A stretch of 64,000 bases of DNA from Zygnema cylindricum. Lineage: Eukaryota > Streptophyta > Zygnematophyceae > Zygnematales > Zygnemataceae. This document shows, one piece after another, positions 1 through 11,223 of this stretch. The DNA is taken from NCBI GenBank assembly GCA_037447655.1, contig JBBHKE010000060.1, forward strand, positions 399,779 through 463,778, read 5' to 3'. A model generated the notes under the pieces. It saw only the letters and a program-made list of their open reading frames with translations. It did no database searches and was not told the origin of the DNA. A program made the translations under genes and the position numbers. Position 1 is the stretch's first letter; every line of letters begins with the position of its first letter.

Positions 1-125
1 ATTATAAAAAAGCACAAAACAAACCCTATGACCCTATTGAGATACCCGATTTCGGCCTGTGGGACTTCTACGTTAAGGTGTGGACACAGTGACACACGGT
101 TTTCTTAACTACTGGGCCTCGTAAT

Positions 126-460
126 CATAGTTCAAAAGTGGCGTTTTTATGGTAGGCCTTTGGTCGGCGCCTTTATCGTAAGTTGTGTTACGGGCTTTTC
201 ATGTGATCTTCTTAGATCGCTACTTTGATCATCGGCCGTCCGATCGTCCGAATCTGACGGTGTAAACAAAACTTTTTGGTCCGAATGCTTTAATTGGTAC
301 AATTTTTGGTCCGAATGTTTTAATTGGTCCAATATTTGGTCCGAATGTTTTAATTGGTCCGAATAGGTCCGAATACAATATGGGCCTTAAGGTCATATTG
401 TATGTTTTGCATACAATAGGCATATTGTATGGGCCTACTTTCACCTACTTTTGAACTATG
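126..460. mobile_element. Non-autonomous hAT-like inverted-repeat element, short copy
   Basis: The left end reads CATAGTTCAAAAGT (126-139) and the right end is its reverse complement (447-460). Flanks are CTCGTAAT (118-125) and CTCGTAAC (461-468), an 8-bp target duplication with one mismatch, as expected for hAT elements. The interior shares long blocks with the longer copy at 54264-55250, including the stretch around a TATTGTATG motif near the right end. No transposase is encoded, so this is probably an internally deleted derivative. Confidence 0.8.
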
Positions 461-502
461 CTCGTAACGAACCTAAGCTGAACATAGCAATAGCAAAAAA
501 CC

Positions 503-728
503 GTACATTGTGAACAACATCCGTACATTTGGTATCCGTACATTTAGCATCCGTTCATTTAGCATCCGTACAATTAATACCTGTACACTTGGCAGTTATT
601 CATTTGGCATTCGTACATTTATCATACGTACAACTGACATTCGTACATTTGGTATCCATACATTTGGTCTCCGTACATTTGGCCTCCGTACATTCGGTAT
701 CCGTACGTTTAGCTTCCGTACATTTTTT
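503..728. repeat. 15-bp minisatellite (CCGTACATTTGGTAT-like)
   Basis: About fifteen degenerate units of roughly 15 bp, each containing CCGTACATTT followed by a variable GGTAT, AGCAT or GGCCT. Because the unit is a multiple of three, long repetitive open frames arise in two phases. These are not considered genes. Confidence 0.8.
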
Positions 729-1528
729 AAATTCTGACTGCTTCAGTGTCCAAAGTTTCGTTTGGTAAAATAATTTCTTTTTCGAAGTTTTTTGACCTAA
801 TTTTGAAGACTCTCGGTCATGTCAGAGCCGTTTGAACTCGTTTTTTTTGCAAAATTGTAGAAAAACTGATCAAATTTATTGATATAGTACTTGGTATGGC
901 TGTTGAGAAGGTAATCTTCTATGTTTGTATTTATTTTTTTCTTTTGTTTTTCTTTTTTTTGCAAAATATTTAGAAAAAAATGAAAAAAAATGAAGTTTTA
1001 ATGAAGTGTTTTTTTGCAAATTTTAGGGTTTATTTTTATATATTCTAATATTATTTTGTGTTGCCTAACGAGTTTTTTTTCTTTTTTTCTTTTTTTTTCT
1101 TTTTTTTTTCTACATTATGATTCTCAGTATAAAAATCACTATGTTTTCTTACTTTTATTTATTTATTTTATTTATTTTTTTTGCAGAGAAATCATCATCA
1201 AATTTCAACAAATTTCCCCAAAAATCTTTTACACTTCTTTTAAATAAAATATTATTATCCAAAAACAAAAACTATCTTTCCTTCAACTACCTCCTCTCTT
1301 TCTTAAAGCTGAAAATTTCAAAAAAAACCAAAAAAAAAATCGAAAAATTTGTGAAATTCGAATTTAGTTAGATTTTAACTTTTTTTCCAGATTCCAGATT
1401 AGCAATTTCATCTTTTTGGTTTTACTATTTTAGAGTTTTAGTTGAAAAAAAAAGCTTTAAAACTTGAAAACTTCAAGTTTTCAGGACATTTACTTCCCTC
1501 TCTTATTTTCATCCAAAGAGGAGCAACC
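729..1528. other. AT-rich stretch with poly-T runs, no gene seen
   Basis: Dominated by T and A homopolymer runs. Short reading frames here are low complexity. The last part could be promoter or 5' leader of LSM4 if the start codon at 1529 is real. No other signal was found. Confidence 0.4.
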
Positions 1529-1539
1529 ATGGTATGGAG

Positions 1540-1735
1540 ACTCCCTCTCCCTCTGCCTTCCCTCTCCCTCTCCCTCTGCCTTCCCTCGCCCTCCCCCTCT
1601 CTCTCTCCCTCTCTCCCCTCTCTTCCCCTCTCCCTCTCCTCTCTGCCCCCTCTCCCTCTCCTTTCTGCTCTCTCTGCTGTTCCTCTCTCTCCCTATCCCC
1701 CTCTACCCTCCCCCTCCTCCCTCTTGCACCTTTCA
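1540..1735. repeat. Polypyrimidine (CCCTCT)n tract
   Basis: Almost pure C/T hexanucleotide-type repeat on the + strand. It gives long serine/proline/leucine-rich frames on + and arginine/glutamate-rich frames on -, none of which looks like a protein. It lies in the putative first intron of LSM4. Confidence 0.85.
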
Positions 1736-2744
1736 TTATTTCCACAGGAACAGACATGTGCTCTCTTTTTTTTTTTTTTTCAGGGCATGTTTTAGGGTTT
1801 TTTTTTTTTTTTTTTTTCAAACATGTTTTAGAGTTTTTAAAACTCTTTCAAAGCATGTTCTAAGGTTTTTTTTCTTTGTTTTTCAAATTTTATTTTTGTT
1901 TATGGTTTTATATATTGTTTTTAAGACTTGTTTCCGGGTTTTTTACGCGAGTTTTTTTTTTTTTTTTTTAGTTAATTATTTTTAAGGATTTTTTTTCATT
2001 TTTTTATTATTTTTTTTTTCTCGTCTATTTGTTTTACTTTCTAACTCTATCATCAAAATCTTGTACAAAACATAGAAAACAAAAATAAAATAAACTTTTT
2101 TTGGTATCTCCTTTGGGAATAAAGAAATAAAACCTTATTTCTGAAAGAAAAAAACATAAATTAAAGGCCTATTTTTGAAAAAAAAAAAAATAAAAAAAAT
2201 GAAAACCTGGTTTAGAAAAAAAATGAAAAAAAAAAAAAAAGCATCAAAACTCGATTTTGAAAAATATAATAAATAAATAAAAAAATAAAAAAACTTTTTT
2301 TGAAAGCATTTTCTTGCTGACTTTTTTTTGGAAACTTTTTAAAAACCTTTTTTTAAACCTTCCTGAAGTCCCATTTAAAAAGACAATTTTGATAACCTTT
2401 TCAAAAACTTTTTTGGGAAAACCTTTTTTGGAAATCTTTTTGGGATTATTTTCGAAATTCTCTTTTGAAAATCTTTTTTGAAAATCTTTTACGAAACCCA
2501 TATTGTAAAACCTTTTCCAAGCTCTAAAAAAATATTCATTGTCAATTTATCATCAGGTGTTCTCTTTGTGACAACTCATCTTAAATTGATTTTTTTTTGT
2601 AATGTATCATTAGTTAATTCAATGTCCTATTTACTAAAAAATAAATAATTAAATTTCTAGAAGAAAACCTATGAGAAAAAGGTCGAATTTATCCTTCATA
2701 ACTTGTTTTTCCATAGTTGTCAGTGTTCCCAACTCCTCCTCTTT

Positions 2745-2990
2745 TCATAATTCACAACCCCTCTCTCCCCTTCTCCCTCCACCTCCCCCGCCCTTCCCTT
2801 CCCCTTTCTCGCTCCCTCTCCTTCCTCGCGCCCTTTCTTCCTCGCTCCCTCTCTTCCTCCCTCCCTCTCTTCCCCCCTTCCCTCCTTCCCCTCCCTCCCT
2901 CCCCCCCTCCCTCCCTCCCCCCCCCACCCACCTCCCCCCCTCCCTCCCCCCTCTCTCCCTCCATCCCTCCTCCCTCCCTCCCGGCCTCCT
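2745..2990. repeat. Polypyrimidine CCCTCC/CCTT tract
   Basis: A second nearly pure C/T block, again with the pyrimidines on the LSM4 sense strand. Open frames through it are compositional artefacts. Confidence 0.85.
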
Positions 2991-3098
2991 CTTTTTTTCG
3001 TAATTATTTTCTTATACTTTTTCCAATTGTGGGTGTCAAACCTAAAAATAAAATTACTCCACATTATTTTTGGTGAATAGAGTTAAACATCTTTTGTA

Positions 3099-3126
3099 CC
3101 CCCCCCCCCCCCCCCCCCCCCCCCCC
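3099..3126. repeat. Poly-C run of 28 nt
   Basis: Uninterrupted cytosines within the putative first LSM4 intron. The assembled length may not be exact. Confidence 0.9.
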
Positions 3127-3366
3127 ACCAAAGAAATACCCTTTAAAACCCTAAGGGAGAAATTTATTTAACAGCTTTTGTATCTTCTCTTTCCCCCCTC
3201 CCCCAAAAAAAAAACCCTAAAAAAAACCTTAAAAACTTTAAATTAATAAAAACAATCTAACGTTTTTTGTATCCCCGAAAACAAAATCAACCCTAATAAG
3301 CACTAAATCATATAAATAATCATGTAAGTATTGATGACCATATATACATATATATGTATATATTAC

Positions 3367-3370
<4 letters not shown>

Positions 3371-3404
<34 letters not shown>

Positions 3405-3462
3405 TATATATATATATGTTATATTTATATGTATACAACATATATATACATACATACATGTA

Positions 3463-3545
<83 letters not shown>

Positions 3546-3546
3546 A
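3371..3546. repeat. Compound microsatellite (GT)n-(TA)n-(GA)n
   Basis: A GT run near 3373-3400, a TA-rich spacer, a TA run near 3461-3497 and a GA run near 3498-3546. It lies 65 bp upstream of the first recognised LSM4 exon. Confidence 0.9.
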
Positions 3547-3610
3547 AGCTAAATAAGTTTTGATGATTATAAAGTATGTAAAATTTATTTTTATTTTGGT
3601 TTTTTGACAG

Positions 3611-6170
3611 CTTCCCTTATCGTTGTTGAAATCGGCTCAAGGACACCCCATGGTAAGTCCTCCCCTTGATGCACACTAATTGTGGAAACCTGAAAAACTA
3701 ACCTGAAAAATTTGAAACTCTTGAGGATCTTGGAATACTTGAAAACCTTGAAACCTTGTAAATTTTGAAATTTGAAAAACTTGAGAATATTTAAAACTTT
3801 GAAAACCTTGAGAAATTTGAAAAGTTTGGAAAATGTTGAAAACTTGTAAAACTTGAAAAAGTGAAAAACTTAGAATACTTTAGAAACTCGAAAAACTTTA
3901 GAAACTTGAAAAGTTGAAAAGCTCGAAAAAAGTGAAACACTTGAAAACCCGGGAAAATTTTAAAAAAATTGGAAAAACTTGAAAAAAATTGAAACATTTT
4001 AAAACTTTTTAAACTTGAAAAATTTGAACACCTTGAAACTTGACTGAAGAAAAAAAACGTGAAAAATTTGAAAATCTTGAAAACTTTGAGAAACTTGGAA
4101 AACTTGAATAACCTTGAACCTGAATTTTGAAAATACTTCAAATAGTTGAATGAATCCACAATATATTATGTAGAAGATAATATAGATACGATGTAAGAAG
4201 AATTCAATAGACTAATTTGCGATAATGACGGAAAATAACACTAATTAATGACTTTAAAAGTGCTTTTGTTCCTATTTTATTCCTATTCTGTACCTATTTT
4301 GTACCTATTTTGTTCCTATTTTATTCCTGCTTGTATAAGGAATTTAATAAATAAGTAAATGAAGAGAATATACGAAGCACATATGTCCCCCAATATTATC
4401 GTGCCACGTTAAATTTGAATGGGGAAATCTAAAGTGACCCACGGGTTCGAATTGAAAATCATTTAATTAAATTGGATTTGGAACTAGAGTGGTCAAATAC
4501 TGATTGTTGGGAAAGACATAAAAATCTCAATTATCTAATTTAGTGTGGATCACGAGGATATTTCGTTTCAACTACGCTGTTTCTATAGAATATATGTTTT
4601 TTACCTCCTTTCTCTCTCCCTCGTTCTCTTCCTCTCCCTCTTCCTCTCCCTCTTCCCCTCCCTCTCCCTCTTCCCCTCCCTCTCCCTCTCCCTCTCCCTC
4701 TTCCACTCCTCTTCCTTCCTCTCCCTATTCCTCTCCCTCTTCCTCTCCCTCTTAAAATGGGTCTTCCCATGTGATAGTCAGTGGAACGGAGAGACTTACA
4801 ACGGCATTTAGTTGAACCTACAGAAACTTATAAACACTCGGTGCTGTAGAATTTCGTGGTTTGAATGTGGTTCAAACTTTGTTTAAATACAATATGAAGG
4901 CGTTTTAAATACGGTTTAAAGGTGTTTTCAATGGTTTATTTGAGTACAACAAGGTTAATGTGGTTTTAACAGAGTTCAGATGTGGTCTAGACAGAGTTTA
5001 ATCGTTTTTTCAACGAGGTTTTATCAGGCTTTTTAGGGCTTTCTTTTTTTAGGGTTTTTAGAAGCTCAATATCGCGATATTTTACCGATATATTGGCTCG
5101 ATATGCTGATATATTTATACCGCGATATATCGAAGTGACTTTGGTTTTCAAAAAAAAATCAAACCCCCCCCCCCCCTCCCCCTTGTGGCCGTGGGGGGTA
5201 GGGGGGAGGGGGGATCTTCCGTACGATTTACTGTACAATATTTCTGTACGGACACCTGCCTCCCACCAAATATATTGTGATAATTTTTGCTGGTCCTGGA
5301 GCGATATATTGAGCCCTTTGGCCATTTGTATCGAATTTATCTCGATGAGTTTTTACCCGATACACAACACTAGTTTTTAGGATTTTTAGGGTGTTTCAAC
5401 GTGCCAGTGGATAAAAATTGAGAGATATGGTTTAATCATGGTTCAATCTGGTGTTTAATCCGGTGTTTAATCTGGTTTTTAATTCCTATTTTACTCCCTA
5501 TTCAACCCCCTCTTTAACCCTCACTTTAACCCCTTATTTAACCCCCTTATTTAACCCCCTTATTTAACCCCCTTATTTAACCCCCTTTTTAACCCCCTTT
5601 TTAATCCCCTTTTTTACCCTCTTTGTGCCCGTATGTTTGAAGTAAACGTCTGTTCAACGTTTAATCTAATGTTTAATCAACTTTCCTCTGTTTAACCGTG
5701 TACTTAACCTCGTGTTTAAACAGTGTTTAACCGCTTCTGTATGTTTAACTGCGTGTGTTTTTAAACGTGTGTTTAACCGTGTATTTAACCGTATTTTTAA
5801 CCATATCTCTAACCGCATGTTTGTCTTTAACCGTCTATTTCAAAGCGTGTTTATGTTTAACTGTGTTTAACCGTCTATTTCATCGCATGTTTATGTTTAA
5901 CCGTGTCTAACCGCTTGTTTAACCGTGTTTAACCGCTTGTTTAACCTTGTTCAACTTTGTTTAACTGGTTGTTTAAACGCTTGTATCTACCAGTTGGTGG
6001 AGCTGAAGAACGGCGAGACGTACAACGGCCACCTGGTGAGCTGCGACACGTGGATGAACGTGCACCTCAGAGAAGTCATCTGCACGGCCAGGGAGGGCGA
6101 CAGGTTCTGGAGGATGCCCGAGTGCTACGTGAGGGGGAACACAATCAAGTACCTGAGGGTGCCGGACGAG
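3611..6170 (+). CDS. LSM4: U6 snRNA-associated Sm-like protein LSm4 (partial; two exons)
   Basis: LSm4 is a subunit of the nuclear LSm2-8 ring that binds the U6 snRNA 3' end and of the cytoplasmic LSm1-7 mRNA-decay ring. Exon 3611-3652 follows an acceptor (TTTTTGACAG), encodes [14 protein letters not shown] and ends at a GTAAGT donor. Exon 5994-6170 follows CTACCAG, encodes 59 residues beginning [14 protein letters not shown] and ending KYLRVPDE, and ends at GTAAGG. Both junctions are phase 0, and together they make the Sm fold (Sm1 with NGETYNG, Sm2 with IRGNT-like VRGNTIKYL). In plant LSm4 only a methionine precedes LPLSLL, so the start codon should close an upstream exon; ATG at 1529-1531 followed by GTATGG is a candidate (inference). 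The C-terminal RG-rich tail is lost beyond the gap at 6211. The intron between the exons is 2341 bp and carries a relic exon and a MITE. Confidence 0.9.
3680..4145. repeat. Degenerate ACTTGAAAA minisatellite
   Basis: About 45 imperfect units of 9-12 bp (ACTTGAAAA, TTTGAAAAC) inside the LSM4 intron. A 122-codon phenylalanine/serine-rich frame on the minus strand is a by-product of the repeat. Confidence 0.8.
4605..4755. repeat. Polypyrimidine CCCTCT tract upstream of relic exon
   Basis: Nearly pure C/T repeat ending about 25 bp before the AG of the exon-like fragment at 4782. It could act as a polypyrimidine tract for that acceptor. Confidence 0.8.
4779..4811 (+). pseudogene. Relic or poison copy of the LSM4 exon start
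   Basis: After a CAG acceptor-like trinucleotide (4779-4781) the sequence reads, in phase 0, W-N-G-E-T-Y-N-G-I followed by TAG (4809-4811). This aligns with [14 protein letters not shown] at the start of the true exon at 5994, with the first codons deleted. Splicing the 3611-3652 exon to it would give a premature stop after nine residues. It is either a decayed exon duplication or a poison exon; the sequence alone cannot decide. Confidence 0.65.
5062..5372. mobile_element. TAGTGTTGGGTATCG-family MITE in LSM4 intron
   Basis: Rich in ATATCGCGATAT-type palindromes and ending with CGATACACAACACTA, close to the terminal repeat of the complete copy at 20550-20906. An 8-bp direct repeat GTTTTTAG flanks it (5054-5061 and 5373-5380), but the area is T-rich, so this duplication is tentative. 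The left terminal repeat is not intact. A C-run/G-run pair near 5165-5210 could form a hairpin. Confidence 0.55.
5490..5975. repeat. TTTAACCCCC and GTTTAACCGTG tandem repeats
   Basis: A run of TTTAACCCCCTTA-like units (about 5490-5625) passes into 10-14 bp GTTTAACCGTG units that continue to within 20 bp of the LSM4 exon acceptor at 5993. Confidence 0.8.
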
Positions 6171-6210
6171 GTAAGGGGAGGGGAGAGGGGGAGGGAGGGG
6201 AGGGGGGAGG

Positions 6211-6220
6211 NNNNNNNNNN
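6211..6220. other. Assembly gap (10 N)
   Basis: Ten Ns follow the purine-rich start of the LSM4 intron (6171-6210). The remaining LSM4 exons are not found after the gap, so more than ten bases may be missing. Confidence 0.95.
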
Positions 6221-6840
6221 GTAAATTAGGCAGGTCGGTTACTAAGTTAAACTACTTATTTCTGTTACTATCAAAGTAAAAATAGAAAAACTCGTGGCAA
6301 TTTGATAGCTGCATCGCGGTTTGTTACACCGGTTCACAGTCAAAGCATCCGCGCCGTGTTTTAAACGGTGCGGAGTACCCTCGCGCGTAGATTAAGCGTT
6401 AAAACAGCAGGTTTCTTTCCTGTACTCCTCTTTCACGCTGTTTTAGAAAAAGTTGAGTACTTCGCTGTTGACAGACACGCCGTGTGTTCACCGTCGTCAC
6501 CGCAGTTCACCAACGTCATTTGGGGACATATTTAATGGCACTGTCACGTTGCCAGTCCTTTCTGATGCCATCGATGCCACTTGACGCCACTGATGCCACT
6601 TGTCGCCACTGCAACCACTTGACGCCACTGCTGCCACTTGTGTGCCGCACAGACAGTTGTCGCTTCATGAGTTGAAAAAGATTTTGTCGCACTTTCTCCT
6701 CATGTCCTTTCTTTGGACGACAAAATTGCGAATTAGATGCGCGCTCCCATGAGGCGTGGCAAATTTTGTGCCGCGCCTACGAAACTGACACTTGGCCACA
6801 TTGTTTGGCGCTACGTCGATAGTTTAACGGTGCTCAAAAA
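6221..6840. other. Non-coding stretch with 12-bp GCCACTGATGCC repeats
   Basis: About ten degenerate 12-bp GCCACT(T/G)NNGCC units lie at roughly 6530-6650. The rest may hold the missing 5' end of the Copia relic that follows, but no LTR matching the one at 8624 was seen. Confidence 0.5.
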
Positions 6841-6849
6841 GATAAAAAT

Positions 6850-8571
6850 GAAACTATCATTGTCTTTATTCATCAAATTGAATCATTGGCTGGACGGATT
6901 AAATGCATTAATTACACTATCACTCATGAGGATCTCATAAGTACTATATTCAGCGGATTACCTATCTTGTTTGACTCTTTGGCAAGTAAGGTCAGCATTA
7001 ATGCCTCCACGGTCACGCTGTCAGATCTCACTAACCGTTTGTTACATGAAGTGACGCGCGTGAATCTTAACAAACCTGTCGTTCCCATTGACAATTTGGC
7101 TTTTGTTGTCTCTCCCCCAAGAAACTCTCAATCTTGCCCATGTCGCAAAGTTTGACTCCATCCGTACGATTTTGTCACCTGTCGCCCTTCATGATTGGGA
7201 GTTACAACACTCGACGTTAAAACTACTTTTTTTCACGGTAGTCTTGTATAAAACATTTTTATGGAACAATGACCTAGTTACGCTCTCTCGGTAAGTTTGA
7301 CTCCATCGGTGAAATTTTGTCACTTGTCGCTCTTCACATTTGGGAGTTACAACACTCGACGTTAAAACTATTTATTTTCACGGTAGTCTTGTAAAAGATA
7401 TTTTTATGGAACAACCACTTGGTTACGCTCTCTCGGTTTTGAAACTTTGTCATAATTTTAAGTCTATTTATGGTCTTAAACAGACATGTAAAGTATGGCA
7501 TCACAATCTTCTCGCAACATTAATTAAAGAAGGTTTTAGGGAGATCACTGCAGATCTTGGAATATATATTAGAGGTATAGGTGACTAGTTAATCATCATT
7601 ATTATTTACGTCGATGATTTAATTCTCGCAGGTCCTAGTAAGTCCTCCATTCATCAAGTCAAAGGCATTCTCTCTTTCTGTTAGTCTATCACTGATTTAA
7701 GAGATTGTGACTATTGCTTATGCATCACTATTCTACGTCAAAGGTATGCACACATTTTACAAATGAGTCAAGAGAATTACATTTTTGATCTCCTTAAGCA
7801 TTTTGACATGTCCAATTGCAGTTATGTGCCTACTCCCCTTGATTCTAACACCCCTCTCACCAAAATTTCCTCCAATGGGAATGCCCAAGGAGATATAAGC
7901 TCACTCTATCCGTCGATTATAGGAATATTGATTTATGCTATGCTTGGTACACGACCGGATATTTGTATTGTTATTTGCCTTTTGTCTTAATTCTCGCATT
8001 GTACCACTCAAACCCTTCTCCAAGCCGCCAAATGTGTCCTTCGATATTGCGAAGGAACAAAGCATCTTCATCTCACTTTTTCCCACCTTTCTCCTCTCTT
8101 ATCTTCCTCCTCTTCCTTTTCTTGGGACACTTCTATTATTGGTTTTTGCGATGTGGATTGGGGGAATCAACTCGACGATCGTTGCTCCATTTATGGTGTA
8201 TTTTTTTTTTTAGGTGGTGGCCTCGTCTCTTGGTCTTCCCGCAAGAAAGTCACTGTTTCTCTTTCCTTGATGGAGGCAAAATATATGGCCGGCACAACTG
8301 CCACAAAATTGGCTATTTTTTTCTCACGCCTTCTTTTTGATCTCTCTTTTCCTCCCTCATCTATAAACTCCATTTTTTGTGATACCCAAGGGGCATTAGC
8401 TCTTGTGAAAAATCCTATCCATCATACATGCACTATGCATATTGAAATTCAATTTCATTTTACGCGTGATCAAATTCTTGATGGCAATGTCTCTTTCTCT
8501 CATTGTGCCGCCGACTCTCAACTTGCCGATATTCTCACAAAACCTCTTTCTCGTCCCTTATTTCATCATTA
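6850..8571 (+). pseudogene. Decayed Copia gag-pol relic (third family)
   Basis: A gag remnant (about 6850-7080) has the helical pattern of Copia gag with a stop inside it. Reverse transcriptase begins around 7205 and 7350 with TTLDVKT and continues to YGLKQ. The catalytic YVDDL lies at 7607-7621, in a phase that has a stop just upstream (TAG at 7586). RNase H follows (SLMEAKYMAGTTATKL near 8262-8310, ending LADILTKPLSRP near 8523-8558). Protease and integrase are missing. A 145-bp tandem duplication lies inside the RT region. The relic is not functional and is clearly different from elements A and B. Confidence 0.85.
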
Positions 8572-8612
8572 AATTTTCTATGTTGGTCTTCGTGACTAAC
8601 CATGTTTTAATC

Positions 8613-8930
8613 GAGGGGGGGGGTGTTGATATACACTCAAAGCATTCTACATTTTTTTTTCTACACTAGTTTTAGAGTCCTACTCGCTACGTCATATGTC
8701 TAGCACTACGGTTTAGCATTTTGTACTTTATTTTGTGGAATGTACATACCTTTTTTAGAGTTGATTCGGTAGAGAATCCGAATCCGTATTATTTCTACTA
8801 TGTCCTACAAACTATTTTTCGGTAGAAAATCCAAACTCTCTATATATGCATGATATAATCGTAGATAGACAGTTGTCCGCCGCGAGCGTCAATTCAAGCA
8901 TATTTTTCGTCAGGAGGTTTCACACCGGAG
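8613..8930 (+). mobile_element. Polypurine tract and putative 3' LTR of the Copia relic
   Basis: A G-rich polypurine tract (8613-8623) directly precedes TGTTGATATACACTC (8624), the canonical arrangement at the start of a 3' LTR. The LTR end near 8930 is a guess, because no matching 5' LTR is present. Confidence 0.6.
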
Positions 8931-9613
8931 AAATTGCACAAATGTCATGACGAAATCCATGCGGTATGTGGAACATTAGCACTAAATTATTAATTTGTTG
9001 GATACTTTAAATGTTTGTGCTTCATGATATCGCGATTTCTTTGCGAGCGGGGCGAGTCCCGGCATAGTGTTAGGTATCGGTAAATTGATATCGCGATGGT
9101 TTAAATAATCGTTCTCGAATATCGATTGAGCGAATCGATATCGCACGGGCCAGCTTATAAATAATCGGTGTATATCGCGTGTATAGTATTTTAAAGTATT
9201 ATTTTATATAATATGATACGTGAAAAGACAAATTATGCACTTTATACATTGATGTTTTTCCGGCGACTTAAAGGTAGGCGGCCATTCGGCGTTTTAGGCG
9301 GCGACTTAAAGGTAGACGGCGCAAAATGTAACTGACAAAAAAATACTTATTTTCTAATTCATATAATAAATTATTTAGTACATAGAGAATTTCACATACG
9401 AAAAGTTCACACTATTTTTGTCAAATTATGATAAAAAAAAAATTGCAGACTGTTCATTTCAGGCTTTCAGGCAAGAATACCTTTAATATGCAAGTAGTAC
9501 AAAATGTGAATTTTGATTATTATTTTTATTCATTATTTTTTGAAGTGTAAACAATGTGAATTTTCATTCCTATTTTTAGGGTTAAGTTTTTGAAATGTAC
9601 AAAATGTGAAAGC
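8931..9613. other. Intergenic, with a fragment of the ATATCGCGAT MITE family
   Basis: At 9066-9085 the sequence TAGTGTTAGGTATCGG matches the terminal repeat of the element at 20550, followed by ATATCGCGAT-rich sequence to about 9190. Its other end was not found. Nothing else was recognised. Confidence 0.45.
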
Positions 9614-9616
9614 TTA

Positions 9617-10311
9617 GGGTGAACTTCCATTAGAGGAAAAGTGGGGTTGTTTACTGGAAGCCGTACAATTTCGTACATATTTGTACCATTTTTTTTGTTT
9701 GTCAGACGAAACATGTCTACTGGATGGCTCCAATATTATAGGCATAAATGTCGACCGTTGGATTTTTCACTTTTTTAGATTCGCAAAGCAATCACGCACA
9801 TCGTCCAGTGTGAAGAGACTCTCCTCGGGAGGAGAGTTTATTCACACTGGTCGCGTACGATTGGTACACGTGAAACTTAGAAAAAAAATCCACCACGAAT
9901 AGGCAATGTGAATCGAACACGTCGTACACGCCATTTGCCTTCCGCCTCGGTGTATGAAGGTCGAAAGAAATATCTTCGCACCCTCCTTCTGACATCAGCT
10001 GCTCTTAAAAGTTTTTGGCGCCCTTTTTGACACTTCGTTCCGAAATTTTGATTTTCATTTCAAAAAATAAAATGTGGTCGCAAAATTTTCGTACGAGTCA
10101 TTAACTACCTCCACCCGTACAAATATTACATACAAATTTTCAGCTTGAAGAATATTTATAGATTTTAAGAATCTGAAAACTAACCTACGTGGCGCCAATC
10201 ATAATTGAGAAACATTGTCTACTGGCACGACATAATGGAAGGCTGTGCCAGTAAACTCTAGAAATAGACGTATCCGCATGTTAACTGGGACCGCCTAATG
10301 GAGAAAAAACC
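9617..10311. mobile_element. Harbinger-like non-autonomous element, copy 1
   Basis: The left end is GGGTGAACTTCCATTAGAGG; the right end, in reverse complement, is GGTTTTTTCTCCATTAGG. TTA occurs directly outside both ends (9614-9616, 10312-10314), the 3-bp duplication typical of PIF/Harbinger. The interior has a hairpin-forming stretch (AGAGACTCTCCTC near 9815) shared with copy 2 at 19794-21218. No transposase is seen. Confidence 0.75.
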
Positions 10312-10439
10312 TTATTATTATTTTTATCAATTTGGAGTAGCAATAACTAGTACTACCAACTTCAGTAGCACTAGTACTGGCAGCGGCAGTAGTACTAGCA
10401 GCAGCAGAAACAATAGCTATATATATATATATATTAAAA

Positions 10440-10580
10440 GCCTCGACATATTGGCGATACGGTAAATTGGTGATGTATTGGATATTTAGATTTTCGATAC
10501 ATCCAAGTGATATAGCGATTATTGGCTACCTACATTCGATATATATCGAATATCAGCAAATGGTCCTCGATTCCCAACAA
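10440..10580. mobile_element. Partial TAGTGTTGGG-family MITE
   Basis: Shares the segment ending GGTCCTCGAT(A/T)CCCAACA with the right end of the complete copy at 20550-20906. As there, a B-type MITE follows immediately. Confidence 0.5.
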
Positions 10581-10797
10581 TATACCTTGAATCGCTATTA
10601 GTGTCAATGTTTTTTTTGCCACTTAAAACATCTTTTCTCCGTACACACTTGTCGGATAGTGGATCCGACGGTTGCGATTGAAAGGTACAATTCTCATCTT
10701 TCGATCGCCGATCTTAAATTGAAAATCCGACAAGTGTGTACGCACAAAAGATGTTTTAAGTGGCGAAAAAACTAATAACACTAATAGCGATACACGG
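10581..10797. mobile_element. MITE with about 70-bp terminal inverted repeats (B type)
   Basis: The left arm (TACCTTGAATCGCTATTAG and onwards to ACACTTGTCGGAT) and the right arm (to CTAATAGCGATACACGGTGTA) are inverted copies of each other over roughly 70 bp, leaving only a short centre near 10665-10720. The ends read TACACCGTG-like, compatible with a TA target duplication (Tc1/mariner type). A related copy is at 20904-21123. Confidence 0.7.
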
Positions 10798-11223
10798 TGT
10801 ACCACGACAGACGTAAATGCACGAATTTAGAAGTTAGGACTGTTCAACGTGTATCGTTATTAGGGTACTTTCGCATGTGTTAAAGTTACAGTTATTTCGT
10901 GTCGATTTCCCTCATAATTTAGAAAAAAACAAGAAAATACGCAACCTACCAAAAATTGAAATTATCACTGCACAAGTTGCATTACCATGAAACTTTATGC
11001 GTACAGTAGTATGTCGTCTAGCACAATGCAGTTTGTCGTTTAGCGCAGTTCGACCCATTTTCGCGTCCTTCCATCACATGTTCAAACTTTATATCAAACC
11101 ACCTCGCGAGGTGATTTGAAATAAAGTCCAATAAGGTAAGCGAATAAGCAGACCCTGCTGCACGTGTCTGAAGTTTTTTACATTTTTTGTGCGAGGAGTA
11201 CCCAAAAAAAAAACACTGCACGT
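10798..11223. other. Intergenic stretch before Copia A
   Basis: No credible reading frame or RNA gene was seen. CACGT at 11219-11223 directly precedes the 5' LTR of Copia A. Confidence 0.4.

Noticed and set aside
503-728. CRISPR-like array
   Set aside because: Units are 15 bp, contiguous and degenerate with no spacers; the genome is eukaryotic.
1464-1985. 173-codon frame rich in Ser/Leu/Pro then Phe
   Set aside because: It translates a CCCTCT tract followed by poly-T; no domain, and shadow frames exist on both strands.
2671-3076. Several overlapping 60-119 codon frames
   Set aside because: All are different readings of the same polypyrimidine repeat.
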